A DNA stretch of 64,000 nucleotides from Nocardioides acrostichi (lineage in GTDB: Bacteria > Actinomycetota > Actinomycetes > Propionibacteriales > Nocardioidaceae). Of this stretch, positions 27,780-36,215 are shown one piece after another. Every line of letters starts with the position of its first letter. Within the stretch, counting starts at the first letter, position 1. The stretch is taken from positions 547,458-611,457 of the forward strand of contig NZ_JADIVZ010000002.1 of the NCBI RefSeq assembly GCF_015319165.1, in the 5' to 3' direction. The notes beneath the pieces were generated by a model that was not told the origin of the DNA, ran no database searches, and saw only the letters and a list, made by a program, of their open reading frames with translations. The translations under genes and the position numbers were made by a program.

Positions 27780-29228
27780 GGCCTCGTGCTCGGTTCGGTC
27801 GCCCGCCCACGTGGTGTGGAACGTGCCGTCCTTGTCGATGCGCTGGTAGGTGTGGGCGCCGAAGTTGTCGCGCAGCCCTTGGACCAGCGCGGCCGGCAGT
27901 CGATCGCGGCGCAAGGCGTCGAAGTAGGCCAGGGATGAGGCGAACGCGGGTGCCGGTACGCCCGCCTGGGCGGCGATGACGACCACCCGCCGCCAGGCCG
28001 CCAGGCCGTCGCGTACGGCGTCTGCGAAGAAGGGGGCGACCAGCAGGCTGGTGAGGTCGCCGTTCTCCGCGTAGGCCTCGCGGATCCGGTCGAGGAAGCG
28101 GGCGCGGATGATGCAGCCGCCGCGCCAGATGGTCGCGAGTTGACCGGGGTCGACATCCCAGTCGTGCTCTCGCGAGCCCGCCATCACCTGGTCGAACCCC
28201 TGCGCGTACGCCACCACCTTGGAGGCGTAGAGGGCAGAGGCGACGTCGTCGACGAACGCCTCGACGTCGACCTCGACGTCGTGGGTGTCGCTGCCGAACG
28301 TCTCGCGCACGGCCTTGCGCTGGTCGGTGTGGCCCGAGAGCGACCGCGCGAACGTGGCCTCGGCGATGCCCGTGACGGGGACGCCGAGGTCGAGTGCGAT
28401 CTGGACGGTCCAGCGTCCGGTGCCCTTCTGCTCCGCGGCGTCGGCCACGACGTCGATGAACGGCTGGCCCGTGTCGGCATCGGTGTGCGAGAGAACGTCG
28501 GCGGTCATCTCGATGAGGAACGACTCCAAGTCGCCCTCGTTCCAACCGTGGAACACCTCGGCGATCTGGGCCGGTTCGAGCCTCGCGACGCCACGCAGCA
28601 GGTCGTAGGACTCCGCGATGAGCTGCATGTCGGCGTACTCGATGCCGTTGTGCACCATCTTGACGAAGTGTCCGGCGCCGTCGGGGCCGACGTGGGCGGC
28701 GCAGGGCGTGCCGTCGACCACGGCGGCGATCGACTCGACGACCGGGCCGAGGTTCGCGTAGGCGTGCTCCGACCCGCCGACCATGATCGAGGGGCCGTTC
28801 AGCGCGCCCTCCTCGCCGCCGCTCACGCCCATGCCGACGAAGTGCAGGTCGTGCTCCTCGAGTGCCGACTGGCGGCGCAGGGTGTCGTCGACGTGCGCGT
28901 TGCCGGCGTCCACGACGACGTCGCCGGGTTCGAGCAGGGGCACCAGATCCTCGATCACCGCGTCGGTGGCCTCACCGGCCTTGACCATGACGATGACGGT
29001 GCGGGGCTTCTCGATGGCGGCGACGAGATCCTCGAGGCTCTCGCAGCCGACGAGCTCACCGCCCTGCTCCCTCGCCTCGTCGCCGTGCTCATCGAGCAGC
29101 CGGGTCATCTTCTCCGTGCTGCGGTTGTGCACCGCGATGGTGGTGCCGCGCGAGGCGATGTTGCGGGCCAGGTTGCTGCCCATCACTGCGAGGCCGGTGA
29201 GTCCGATGGTGGCGCGTGCGTCGCTCAT
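27777..29228 (-). CDS. gnd: 6-phosphogluconate dehydrogenase, decarboxylating
   Basis: 483 residues, the length of the long-type enzyme. It oxidises and decarboxylates 6-phosphogluconate to ribulose 5-phosphate in the pentose phosphate pathway, making NADPH. Seen: the Rossmann loop GLAVMGSNLARNIASRG with NRSTEKM, GMGVSGGEEGALNGPSIM, the catalytic KMVHNGIEY, and EQKGTGRWTV. ATG 29228 (MSDARATIGLTGLAVMG) is the natural start. Its last codon is inside the hairpin repeat. Neighbours are unrelated. Confidence 0.96.
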   Translation of the reverse strand: MSDARATIGLTGLAVMGSNLARNIASRGTTIAVHNRSTEKMTRLLDEHGDEAREQGGELVGCESLEDLVAAIEKPRTVIVMVKAGEATDAVIEDLVPLLEPGDVVVDAGNAHVDDTLRRQSALEEHDLHFVGMGVSGGEEGALNGPSIMVGGSEHAYANLGPVVESIAAVVDGTPCAAHVGPDGAGHFVKMVHNGIEYADMQLIAESYDLLRGVARLEPAQIAEVFHGWNEGDLESFLIEMTADVLSHTDADTGQPFIDVVADAAEQKGTGRWTVQIALDLGVPVTGIAEATFARSLSGHTDQRKAVRETFGSDTHDVEVDVEAFVDDVASALYASKVVAYAQGFDQVMAGSREHDWDVDPGQLATIWRGGCIIRARFLDRIREAYAENGDLTSLLVAPFFADAVRDGLAAWRRVVVIAAQAGVPAPAFASSLAYFDALRRDRLPAALVQGLRDNFGAHTYQRIDKDGTFHTTWAGDRTEHEA

Positions 29229-29391
29229 GTCACGACCCAACCGCGCTCGCCGCGATGGTGTTCCACCCCGGTGGGTGCTGCACGCTGGATCGACCGGGTC
29301 TCGACACGCGCGTCGCGTCCTCGTGCCTCGGCCGCGGCGCTCGCTCGACCTCTTCTGAGCCAGACCGTCTCTCGTGCCTCGAGCCGGTCGT
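29229..29391. other. Intergenic gap with a degenerate repeat
   Basis: No gene. GGGTCTCGACACGCGCGTCG at about 29295 resembles a worn copy of the GTGTCGAAACC-type intergenic repeat seen elsewhere in the window. No terminator hairpin was recognised. Confidence 0.35.
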
Positions 29392-30054
29392 TCAGAAGAC
29401 GTTGAACGGCCGGAACTGCACGGAGATCCGGGGGCCGGAGTGGGCGACCTTGGGCACGGCGTGCTCCCACGTGCGCTGGCAGCTGCCGCCCATGACGAGC
29501 AGGTCGCCGTGGCCCATCTCGACGGCGACGGAGTCGCCGCCGCCGCGCGGGCGCAGCAGCAGCCGCCTCGGGTCGCCGACCGAGACGATGGCCACCATCG
29601 TGTCGTGGGTCGAGCCGCGGCCGATGGTGTCGCCATGCCAGGCGACGGAGTCGCGACCGTCGCGGTAGTAGCAGCAGCCGGCCGTCCGGAACGGCTCGCC
29701 GAGCTCGGATTGGTAGTGGGCGCTCAGGGCCTCGCGAGCCTCGCCCAGGGACGGGTGGGGCAGCTCCTCGCCGATCATGTAGGTGTGTACGAGTCGTGGC
29801 ACGTCGACCAGCCGGTCGTACATCTGGCGCCGCTCGGCACGCCACGGAACCTCGCGCGCCAGCGTCTCGAAGACCGTGTCGGGCTCGGGGAGCCAGCTGT
29901 GCGCGAGGTCGACCCACGCGCCGTGCGAGAGCGGTGTGCGCTGGGCGTCGGCCAGGGAGCGGGCGAGGGACTGTGCCATCGCGACCGCGGTGTCGGGACC
30001 GCCGTTCGTCACCGAGTCGCCGGTGGAGGCGAAGAGGGAGGCCTGGAAGTCCAC
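29392..30054 (-). CDS. AlkB-like Fe(II)/2-oxoglutarate dioxygenase
   Basis: About 220 residues. The iron ligands are in WHGDT (His-x-Asp) and TWEHAVPK (second His), and the 2-oxoglutarate arginines in GPRISVQFR; the nucleotide-lid region RTAGCCYYRDG matches AlkB. The family repairs N-alkylated bases in DNA or RNA by oxidative demethylation. GTG 30054 (VDFQASLF) is preferred because TATCGT lies six bases upstream, a leaderless promoter pattern; ATG 30096 is the alternative. It is divergent from a GntR gene. Confidence 0.87.
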   Translation of the reverse strand: MDFQASLFASTGDSVTNGGPDTAVAMAQSLARSLADAQRTPLSHGAWVDLAHSWLPEPDTVFETLAREVPWRAERRQMYDRLVDVPRLVHTYMIGEELPHPSLGEAREALSAHYQSELGEPFRTAGCCYYRDGRDSVAWHGDTIGRGSTHDTMVAIVSVGDPRRLLLRPRGGGDSVAVEMGHGDLLVMGGSCQRTWEHAVPKVAHSGPRISVQFRPFNVF

Positions 30055-30060
30055 AGGGCG

Positions 30061-30168
30061 ACGATAGCCGACGCGATCGAAAATGTGTTCGACCATCACG
30101 TCGAAAGGGGTGAGTCGGCCCGCAATGATCTCATTCCGCGGACGACGCGCGCCATCGATGTCTAGTCT
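30061..30168. promoter_or_regulatory. Divergent leaderless promoters, alkB-like/gntR
   Basis: On the minus strand TATCGT (30061-30066) precedes GTG 30054 by six bases. On the plus strand TAGTCT (30163-30168) precedes GTG 30176 by seven. Both fit TANNNT minus-10 boxes of messages that begin at the start codon. Confidence 0.5.
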
Positions 30169-30175
30169 GCTGCCT

Positions 30176-30892
30176 GTGAGCAACACCGCCCTCGACCGCC
30201 GGGCACTCAAGCACGTCCAGGTCCGCGAGTACGTCCGCGGCCTGGTCTCGGGTGCCGCCCCCGGTTCGCCCGCGCCCTCGGAGCGCGAGCTGGTGCAGCA
30301 GTTCGGCGTCGCGCGGATGACCGTGCGCCAGGCGATGGACGCGCTGGTCGCCGACGGTCTGCTCGAGCGCATCCCCGGCCGCGGCACCTTCGTGGCCCGA
30401 CCCAAGCGCAGCGCGAGCCGCATCACCGGCTACACCGAGGAGATGACCCGCCGCGGCATGCTGGCCGAGTCCCAGACCCTGCTCGCGCGTCGTGAGCACG
30501 CGGGCCCCGGCGTCGCCCGCGCCCTGGGTCTCACCGAGGGCGACTCCGTCATCCACTGGCGACGGCTGCGCCGCGCCGACGGCGTGCCGATGTGCATCGA
30601 GGACGCCTACCTCAACGAGATCCTGCTGCCCGGCTTCCTCCAGGGTGGCATGCCCACCAGCCTCTACGACCTGCTCACGTCGCGCGGCCTGCGTCCGACG
30701 TGGGTCGAGGACTCCGTGAGCGCGGACCGGGCCACCGCCGAGGAGGCCTCGCTGCTCGAGATCGAGCCGCAGGGCATCGTCATGCGGCACTCCCGCCGGG
30801 CCCTCGCGCGCGAGAAGATCGTCGAGGTCTCGCGCGGCGTCTTCCGCGCCGACCGGTTCACCCTCTGGGTGCAGCTCGGTCAGGAGGACTGA
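30176..30892 (+). CDS. GntR/HutC-family transcriptional regulator
   Basis: About 238 residues. The N-terminal winged helix reads PSERELVQQFGVARMTVRQAMDALVADGLLERIPGRGTFVA, and the C-terminal 150 residues form a UTRA effector domain (ESQTLLARREHAGPGVARAL; HWRRLRRADGVPMCIEDAYL). HutC-type regulators sense sugars, amino-sugar phosphates or histidine intermediates; the ligand is unknown here. GTG 30176 is supported by TAGTCT seven bases upstream; ATG 30158 would add six residues but overlap that box. No obvious target operon is adjacent apart from the divergent dioxygenase. Confidence 0.88.
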   Translation: MSNTALDRRALKHVQVREYVRGLVSGAAPGSPAPSERELVQQFGVARMTVRQAMDALVADGLLERIPGRGTFVARPKRSASRITGYTEEMTRRGMLAESQTLLARREHAGPGVARALGLTEGDSVIHWRRLRRADGVPMCIEDAYLNEILLPGFLQGGMPTSLYDLLTSRGLRPTWVEDSVSADRATAEEASLLEIEPQGIVMRHSRRALAREKIVEVSRGVFRADRFTLWVQLGQED

Positions 30893-30913
30893 CCGACCCT
30901 CGGTCGGCGCTGC

Positions 30914-31258
30914 TCACGCCAGGGGCGTGAGCGCACCCAGTGCCGCCACCTCGGCGCCTCGCTCCTCGCACACCCAGACCGGGTCCGGGCCGCCGAGGTC
31001 GGGCTCGATGTAGAGCGGGTGCTCGACCTCGCAGTCAGGGCACGCCGGCCAGCGCCCGGCCGTCTCCAGCAGCACGTCCTGCACGTCTTGGGCCACGAGT
31101 CCGGCCACGTAGACGGCGCCCTCGGGCCACTGCTCGGCCCACCACGCGCGTTGTGAGAGCGCGTCCTCGAGCACCGAGACGGCGTCCGCGGTGGCGAACG
31201 AGCGGGCCTGGAGGTCGGCCAGCACGCGGGCGCGAGCCTCGAGCAGCAGGTTGTCCAC
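30914..31258 (-). CDS. Uncharacterised small protein with CxxC motif
   Basis: 114 residues. A helical N-terminal half (MDNLLLEARARVLADLQARS) is followed by CPDCEVEHPLYIEPDLGGPDPVWVCEE, whose cysteines could bind zinc as a minimal ribbon. I do not recognise the family. GTG 31258 is the only reasonable start. It is convergent with the gntR gene, 22 bases apart. Confidence 0.6.
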   Translation of the reverse strand: MDNLLLEARARVLADLQARSFATADAVSVLEDALSQRAWWAEQWPEGAVYVAGLVAQDVQDVLLETAGRWPACPDCEVEHPLYIEPDLGGPDPVWVCEERGAEVAALGALTPLA

Positions 31259-31354
31259 AGGTCAAGTGTGACCCCGTTGCGGTGATCGCCCCACCTGACG
31301 ATGCTCGTAGCGGAGCCGGCGCCTGAGCCGCCGGACCGTCTCGGGAGGTCAGAC

Positions 31355-31747
31355 ATGAGTGTCGACGAAGGTGTGTACGTCGAGGATCTGGGCCGGCTGC
31401 ACGGTGTGCCGCCGGCCATGGAGGATCTCGCCACGCAGATGAGCCAGGTGGTCGACTACGCCACCACCTACGTGTGCCGCAGGGAGCCGTTCGAGCCGAG
31501 CCCCTTGTGCGTGTTGCGCCCGCTCGCGGGCGCCATGACCCGGCTCGCTGGCGCCTTCGAGGATCTCGGTGCGCTCTGGGCACACGAGTGGGCCGAGCTC
31601 GAGCAGAGCACCTGCCGGGCCACGAGTCTCATCGAGGACGCCGACTCCTCTGCGGTCGGTGCCGCCGAGCGGCTGATGAGCGACCTGGTGGCCGCGACCT
31701 TCGGCGTTCCCGACGCGTTGCTCGATGCTGCGGGGGCGCTGCGATGA
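31355..31747 (+). CDS. WXG100-like helical protein, second secretion-type operon
   Basis: 130 residues, mostly helical, without signal peptide. It starts MSVDEGVYVEDLGRLHGVPP, and the segment TRLAGAFEDLGALWAHEWAE contains a W in a position reminiscent of the WXG turn region, though the exact motif is absent. The ribosome site GGGAGG precedes ATG 31355. Its stop overlaps the next ATG, forming a three-gene operon. The family is unknown; relation to type VII secretion is a suggestion from size, helicity and arrangement. Confidence 0.55.
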   Translation: MSVDEGVYVEDLGRLHGVPPAMEDLATQMSQVVDYATTYVCRREPFEPSPLCVLRPLAGAMTRLAGAFEDLGALWAHEWAELEQSTCRATSLIEDADSSAVGAAERLMSDLVAATFGVPDALLDAAGALR

Positions 31748-32502
31748 GCGCCACGCCGCACGCGCTGGTCGATCTGGACCTCGCGCCGCCGGTCGACGGC
31801 GAGGCCACCTTGACCCACGACGCGACCTTCGAGAGCTGGGACTTCGCCTTCTCTCTCGCTCGAGACACCATCAACGTGGCGATCCACGGTCTGAACGGTC
31901 TCGGGGCGGGGCTGCCGACGCTGCCGGAGGGATCGCTCGAGGATCTCGTCGTCGCCCCGCTCACCGGCGACTACGGCGCGATCCGGGGCAACGGCCTCGC
32001 CCTGCACGAGGTCGACGACGCGTTGGGTGTGATCGGCCTCAACACGGCCTCGGTCGCGCGGTCCGTCGCCAGTGAGTGGCACGGTCTCGCGGGCGCCGCG
32101 TGCAGTGCCCGGCTGGCCGGCGCCTCGGCCGGCGTCGCGGCGGTCGGCGAGCTGCTCGGCCACGGCAGTGTGCTCTTCGACGGCATGGCGCGTGTCTCCG
32201 AGCAGCTCGGGGTGCGCGTCGAGAAGCTCGTCGTGCAGGTCGGCACCGCCTTGGCGCGGCTGGTGCGCAAGGTCGCCACCCGGTTCGCCGGCCCCGCGGC
32301 GTGGGCCGCGCTCGGGCTGGAGATCGCGCAGAAGGGCTGGGGCGTGGTGCAAGACGTCATCGACGATGTCGAGATGGTCTACGACGGCATCATGAACTTC
32401 CTCGACCTCAAGGCCGACGCCATCGCCTGGGCTGAGGACTGCGAGCATCGACTCGGCGTGCTGGCCGAGCTGCCGCGGCGACTCCAGGAGGCGTTGTCGT
32501 GA
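31744..32502 (+). CDS. Uncharacterised helical protein with hydrophobic centre
   Basis: 252 residues. The N-terminal part is mixed; the middle (VGELLGHGSVLFDGMARVSEQLGVRVEKLVVQVG in part) and the KVATRFAGPAAWAALGLEIAQKGWGVVQDVIDDVEMVYDG region are amphipathic helices like those of LXG/WXG toxin delivery domains. No catalytic motif is visible. ATG 31744 and the stop both overlap neighbouring genes, so all three proteins are probably made together. No specific function can be assigned. Confidence 0.55.
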   Translation: MSATPHALVDLDLAPPVDGEATLTHDATFESWDFAFSLARDTINVAIHGLNGLGAGLPTLPEGSLEDLVVAPLTGDYGAIRGNGLALHEVDDALGVIGLNTASVARSVASEWHGLAGAACSARLAGASAGVAAVGELLGHGSVLFDGMARVSEQLGVRVEKLVVQVGTALARLVRKVATRFAGPAAWAALGLEIAQKGWGVVQDVIDDVEMVYDGIMNFLDLKADAIAWAEDCEHRLGVLAELPRRLQEALS

Positions 32503-32795
32503 CCTCGTCGATGCCGGTCGAGGGCGCCGAGAGCCGGCTGCTGCGTCGGCTCTCGGCGGTCGACGACACCCTGCGCGACCTCGAGGCACACGCGCGCACG
32601 GAGCCGGCCGACCCGATGCTCGAGGCGGCGCTCGCCGCGGTGTGCCACAGCGACCCGGTGTTCGGCGGCCTCGCGCACGACGTCGAAGACGGCCGGCTCG
32701 CCTGGCCCGACCTGCTGGCCGACCCGATCGCCCACGGCCCGCACGGTGTCGAGGCGGTGCGCCGTGCGGTGGTGGCGGTCGTGCGTGGGGGGTGA
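32499..32795 (+). CDS. Small helical protein, third of operon
   Basis: 98 residues starting at GTG 32499, which overlaps the preceding stop. It is rich in Ala, Glu, Asp and Arg (SRLLRRLSAVDDTLRDLEAHAR) and has a single cysteine. It could be a chaperone or immunity protein for the larger neighbour, but no family is recognised. A TetR gene follows after 88 bases with its own promoter. Confidence 0.55.
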   Translation: MTSSMPVEGAESRLLRRLSAVDDTLRDLEAHARTEPADPMLEAALAAVCHSDPVFGGLAHDVEDGRLAWPDLLADPIAHGPHGVEAVRRAVVAVVRGG

Positions 32796-32834
32796 CGCAG
32801 ACGTGCGCCCGGGTCGGTGTGGGGCGTGGTGAAG

Positions 32835-32876
32835 TAGAACGAGCGTTCGTACGAAGTAATACGTTTACGGTACGCT
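32835..32876 (+). promoter_or_regulatory. TetR-gene promoter with putative autoregulatory box
   Basis: GAACGAGCGTTCGT (32837-32850) contains the GAACGA and TTCGT half-sites of the palindrome at 33966-33999. TACGCT (32871-32876) lies seven bases before ATG 32884, giving a leaderless start. The box would sit over the minus-35 region, so the regulator probably represses itself. Confidence 0.55.
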
Positions 32877-32883
32877 GCCCGCC

Positions 32884-33504
32884 ATGTCCTCGGAGAGCGC
32901 CGCGCCCCAACAGAGACGCCGTCCGCGGCGCCGTACCTCCAACACGATCGACGACGTGCGCGAGGCGGCCCTGACCCTGTTCGCCGAGCGGGGCTACCGA
33001 GCCACGGGCATCCGTGACATCGCCGAAGCACTCGACATCGGGCCCACGAGCGTCTACAGCCACATCGAGTCCAAGGCGGCCCTGCTCAACGGGATCCTGA
33101 TCCCCACCATGGAGGATCTGGTGGCGATCCAGGCGTCTGCCATCGCCGCCACAGCCGACGTGACCCAGCAGTTGCGCCGCGTCACCGAAGACATGGTCTT
33201 GTACTTCATCAAGAACCAGAGGGCCGCGCGCGTGGTGTCGCGAGACTGGTCGCTGGCCGAGGGGGAGGGGCTCGCGATCGTGACCGCTCGCCGCGAGTCC
33301 TTCCGTGGCTGCGTCGAGGATCTCCTGCGTGCCGGCGTGGAGGATCGACGCTTCGTCGTCGAAGACGTCAGCATCGCGGCGACCGCCATCATCAAGCTGT
33401 ACGAGTCGGTCGCCGAGTGGTACTCGCCCGAGCGAGACCTCTCCACCACCCAGGTCGCCTACCTGTGGGGCGAGTACGTCCTGCGGATCGTCAAGGGTGC
33501 CTAG
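32884..33504 (+). CDS. TetR-family repressor of the catabolic island
   Basis: 206 residues. The helix-turn-helix is at about 20-65 (VREAALTLFAERGYRATGIRDIAEALDIGPTSVYSHIESKAALLNGI). The C-terminal domain is unlike any I can name precisely; the general look is of the KstR2/FadR-type repressors that sense acyl-CoA or aromatic intermediates. It precedes a decarboxylase-like gene, a hydrolase, an importer and an oxidative pathway. The perfect palindrome at 33966-33999, sharing GAACGA half-sites with its own promoter, is its likely operator. Confidence 0.88.
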   Translation: MSSESAAPQQRRRPRRRTSNTIDDVREAALTLFAERGYRATGIRDIAEALDIGPTSVYSHIESKAALLNGILIPTMEDLVAIQASAIAATADVTQQLRRVTEDMVLYFIKNQRAARVVSRDWSLAEGEGLAIVTARRESFRGCVEDLLRAGVEDRRFVVEDVSIAATAIIKLYESVAEWYSPERDLSTTQVAYLWGEYVLRIVKGA

Positions 33505-33563
33505 GGCCGCCTGAGGCGCCTCGGGGCCGCGCCGCAGGACGCCGTGGCACAGCCCCGCCCCCG

Positions 33564-33890
33564 TCAGGCGTCCGGCGCCTGGCTACCGATGCCCAGGGCT
33601 GCGTAGGTCTGGAGGCCCTCCACGAGGGTGGCCATGCCGCCGATGGTCGAGGCCAGGAGCAACGTCTCGGTGAGGTGCTCGGTCGTGGCGCCGCACTCCA
33701 GGGCCTTGCGCACGTGCGGGGTCACGTTTGCCGGCGCCCGCGCCACGAGCGCTGCGGCGATCGTCACCAGCTCCGCCTCCATGGTCGAGAGGGCGCTGGT
33801 CTGGTTGGCGCTGTGCAGTGCTGCGGTGACGGCCTCGAGCCCACGGGGGTCGAGGTTGCGGAGGACGTCCCTCCAAGCGGGGGTGGCCAC
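33564..33890 (-). CDS. Carboxymuconolactone decarboxylase-like protein
   Basis: 108 residues of the CMD/AhpD fold: AELVTIAAALVARAP, VRKALECGATTEHLTETLLLASTIGG. PcaC-type members decarboxylate gamma-carboxymuconolactone; AhpD-type ones are peroxidase partners with a CxxC, which is absent here (one Cys only). GTG 33890 has an excellent ribosome site (AAAGGAGA). It is divergent from the hydrolase gene and shares the palindromic operator, so it belongs to the TetR regulon. A second CMD-like gene is at 44.0 kb. Confidence 0.85.
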   Translation of the reverse strand: MATPAWRDVLRNLDPRGLEAVTAALHSANQTSALSTMEAELVTIAAALVARAPANVTPHVRKALECGATTEHLTETLLLASTIGGMATLVEGLQTYAALGIGSQAPDA

Positions 33891-33965
33891 GGCTGTCTCC
33901 TTTCGCTGCCCGAAGGCAGGATCGTCGGCTCCCCGCACGAGATTCGTGCGGCGCCTTACCGTACC

Positions 33966-33999
33966 AGTGTTCGTTCAGAACAAATATTGAACGAACACT
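33966..33999. promoter_or_regulatory. Predicted TetR operator palindrome
   Basis: AGTGTTCGTTCA (33966-33977) and TGAACGAACACT (33988-33999) are perfectly complementary around a 10-bp AT-rich spacer. The box lies in the divergent gap between the CMD-like and hydrolase genes, about 450 bp after the TetR gene, and shares GAACGA half-sites with the TetR promoter. Confidence 0.82.
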
Positions 34000-34071
34000 T
34001 GTGCGGAAGGCTCCGCGTCGTTAACGTGACCGGCGTCACCCCGTCGGGGGGTGTTGTTCGAGGGAGATGCA

Positions 34072-34878
34072 ATGCGGCGCAACACCACGCGTGAGCTGCT
34101 CGGCGGCGTGAACACGTGGGTCACCGGAGAGCTCGATGCGAGCACGGTGCCGGTCACCCTGCTGCACCCGGTGGGGCTGAACGGGCGCTCGCTCGACCCG
34201 CTGGTCGAGCTGCTGAGTGACGCGTGCGTCCTGCGCCCCGACTTCCCGGGTCACGGAGACTCACCGTTCCCGCACCGTCGGCTGCACCTCGAGGATCTCG
34301 TGGCCACCATGCAGGCCATGTGGGATGCCGCCGGGGTGCGGCGCTCCGTGGTCGTCGGGGTCTCGCTGGGCGGCATGGTGGCCCAGGGCCTCACGATGCG
34401 AGAGCCCGAGCGTGTGGCCGGCCTGGGTCTGATCTGCACGACCTCGCAGTTCGCTCCCGAGGCTCGCGACGCCCTCGTCGAACGAGCGGCCCTCGCCGAA
34501 CGGGACATGAGCACCCTGATCGACCTCACGCTCGAACGCTGGTTCTCTCCCGCGGCTTTGGCGGCCGAGACCTCGGTCGTGGCCGAGGCGCGAGCCTGCC
34601 TGAGCGCCGTGCGGCCCGCTGAGCACGCCGCCTACTGGCGAGCCATGAAGGAGCTGGACTTCCTGCCGCCCGCCACCAGTGGGTGGACACCGCCGCCGAC
34701 GGTCGTGGTCGGGGGGCGAGCCGACGTGTCCATGCCCCCGGCGGTCCAGCAGTTGCTCGCCGCGCGAATCCCCGGTGCGCACCTGGTGATGGTCGAGGGA
34801 CCGCACCTGGTGGCACTGGAGTCACCGCACCTCGTGGCCCCTCATCTGCGTGACCTGCTCGCCGGGACCGCTGCGTAG
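34072..34878 (+). CDS. Alpha/beta hydrolase (PcaD-like)
   Basis: 268 residues. Oxyanion loop LLHPVGLNGRSLDPLV, DFPGHGDSPF, nucleophile elbow VGVSLGGMVAQGL, and a C-terminal histidine (EGPHLVALESPHLV). The layout is that of 3-oxoadipate enol-lactonase (PcaD) and related lactonases, which fits a neighbour of a PcaC-like protein and of a Baeyer-Villiger enzyme that produces esters or lactones. ATG 34072 (MRRNTTRELLGG) has GAGGGAGA upstream. Confidence 0.86.
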   Translation: MRRNTTRELLGGVNTWVTGELDASTVPVTLLHPVGLNGRSLDPLVELLSDACVLRPDFPGHGDSPFPHRRLHLEDLVATMQAMWDAAGVRRSVVVGVSLGGMVAQGLTMREPERVAGLGLICTTSQFAPEARDALVERAALAERDMSTLIDLTLERWFSPAALAAETSVVAEARACLSAVRPAEHAAYWRAMKELDFLPPATSGWTPPPTVVVGGRADVSMPPAVQQLLAARIPGAHLVMVEGPHLVALESPHLVAPHLRDLLAGTAA

Positions 34879-34949
34879 TCCCTCGCCGCCACGCGGCCCA
34901 CAGCTCGGAAAAGTCAGTTCCTTCCATCCATGCAATCCAGAGGAGTGTC

Positions 34950-36194
34950 ATGTCCACACCACGCCGATTCTGGTCCGTGACGTCGGGGGTCGTCGTCACC
35001 GCGCTGTTGGCCGCCGCATGTGGAGCGCCCGGCAGCCGCGGGGAGTCCAGTGCATCAGACGACACGTTCAAGCTCGGCGTGCTCGTCTCGTTGAAGGGCG
35101 CCTTCGCCACCTCCGGGGAGAAGGTCGAGGCGGCGACCGTCGACCTCTACCTCAAGGAGCACGACAACGAGCTCGGGGGACGCAAGGTCGAGGTGGTCAC
35201 CGGAGACGGCGAGACCGACCCCGAAGCCTTCGTGACCAAGGGCCGACAACTCGTGGAGCAGGACGGCGTCGATGCGATCGTCGGGATCGACAACAGCGGT
35301 GCCGCGCTGGCCTTGCGCGACTACCTCGACGAGAAGCAGATCCCCACGGTCATCCCGATCGCCGGAGCCAGGGAGATCACCAACGAGGCGAAGAGCGACT
35401 GGATCTTCCGCACCGGCTACACCATCGGCCAGATGGAGCCCGTGGGCGCCGTCTACGCCTACAAGGAGCTGGGCTACCGTCGGATCGCACTGATGGCATC
35501 CGACTTCCCGGGGGCCACGGGCGTCAGCGATGCGTTCAAGTCCGCCTTCGAGGAGCTCGGGGGCACGGTGGTCAGCTACCAGAAGCCGCCCCTGGGCACG
35601 GCCGACTTCAGTTCCTACCTGGCCAAGCTGCAGCGCGACTCCGACGTCGACGCCGTCGTCCCGATCGTGCTGGGCACCGACGGCGCACGCCTCGTCGAGC
35701 AGTACCGCGATCTCGGCCTGAAGCTGCCCATCTACTCGATCGGCAACTTCGCCGAGCAGACCCAGTCCCTCGACGTGTGGGGAGACAAGGCGATCGGCAT
35801 GAAGCTGTACTGGTTGTACAGCAGTGCCCTGAAGAACCCCGAGAACCAGAGCTTCGTGGCCGCCTACCAGGCTGCCTACGACCGGTTGCCCGGTGGATTC
35901 TCGGCCACCACCTGGACCGCGATGCAGATGATCGACGCGGCTCTGGCCGAGCAGGAGGGTGAGGCCTTCGACAAGGACGCCTTCGTGACCGCCCTCGAGT
36001 CGGCCAAGGTCGACTCCCCGCTGGGGCAGGTGCACTTCGACGCCCGGCACGCGCTCACGCAGAACGTGTACCTGACCGAGGTCGAGCAGACCGCCGACGG
36101 CCCCGCCCAGGTGCCGGTCGGTCCGGTGGTGCGCGACGTCACGCAGGACGAGACCGTCGACGACGCGCTCGACCGCATCACCTCGGTGCAGTAG
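34950..36194 (+). CDS. Liv-type ABC transporter substrate-binding lipoprotein
   Basis: 414 residues. Signal peptide with lipobox LAAAC (Cys24) followed by a periplasmic-binding fold of the branched-chain amino acid class (FKLGVLVSLKGAFATSGEKV, DAIVGIDNSGAALALRDYLD, DFSSYLAKLQRDSDVDAVVP). In catabolic islands such proteins usually bind aromatic or alicyclic acids rather than amino acids. GAGGAG precedes ATG 34950. It is followed by two permeases and two ATPases, a complete importer. Confidence 0.92.
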   Translation: MSTPRRFWSVTSGVVVTALLAAACGAPGSRGESSASDDTFKLGVLVSLKGAFATSGEKVEAATVDLYLKEHDNELGGRKVEVVTGDGETDPEAFVTKGRQLVEQDGVDAIVGIDNSGAALALRDYLDEKQIPTVIPIAGAREITNEAKSDWIFRTGYTIGQMEPVGAVYAYKELGYRRIALMASDFPGATGVSDAFKSAFEELGGTVVSYQKPPLGTADFSSYLAKLQRDSDVDAVVPIVLGTDGARLVEQYRDLGLKLPIYSIGNFAEQTQSLDVWGDKAIGMKLYWLYSSALKNPENQSFVAAYQAAYDRLPGGFSATTWTAMQMIDAALAEQEGEAFDKDAFVTALESAKVDSPLGQVHFDARHALTQNVYLTEVEQTADGPAQVPVGPVVRDVTQDETVDDALDRITSVQ

Positions 36195-36215
36195 CGCCGG
36201 AAGGGAGACACGGTC

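Noticed and set aside
22574..31304. Shared 12-mer ACCTGACGATGC at 22574 and 31293, upstream of the cox and second helical-protein operons, as a common regulatory box
   Set aside because: A match of this length is expected many times by chance in a 64-kb GC-rich window, and the flanks differ.
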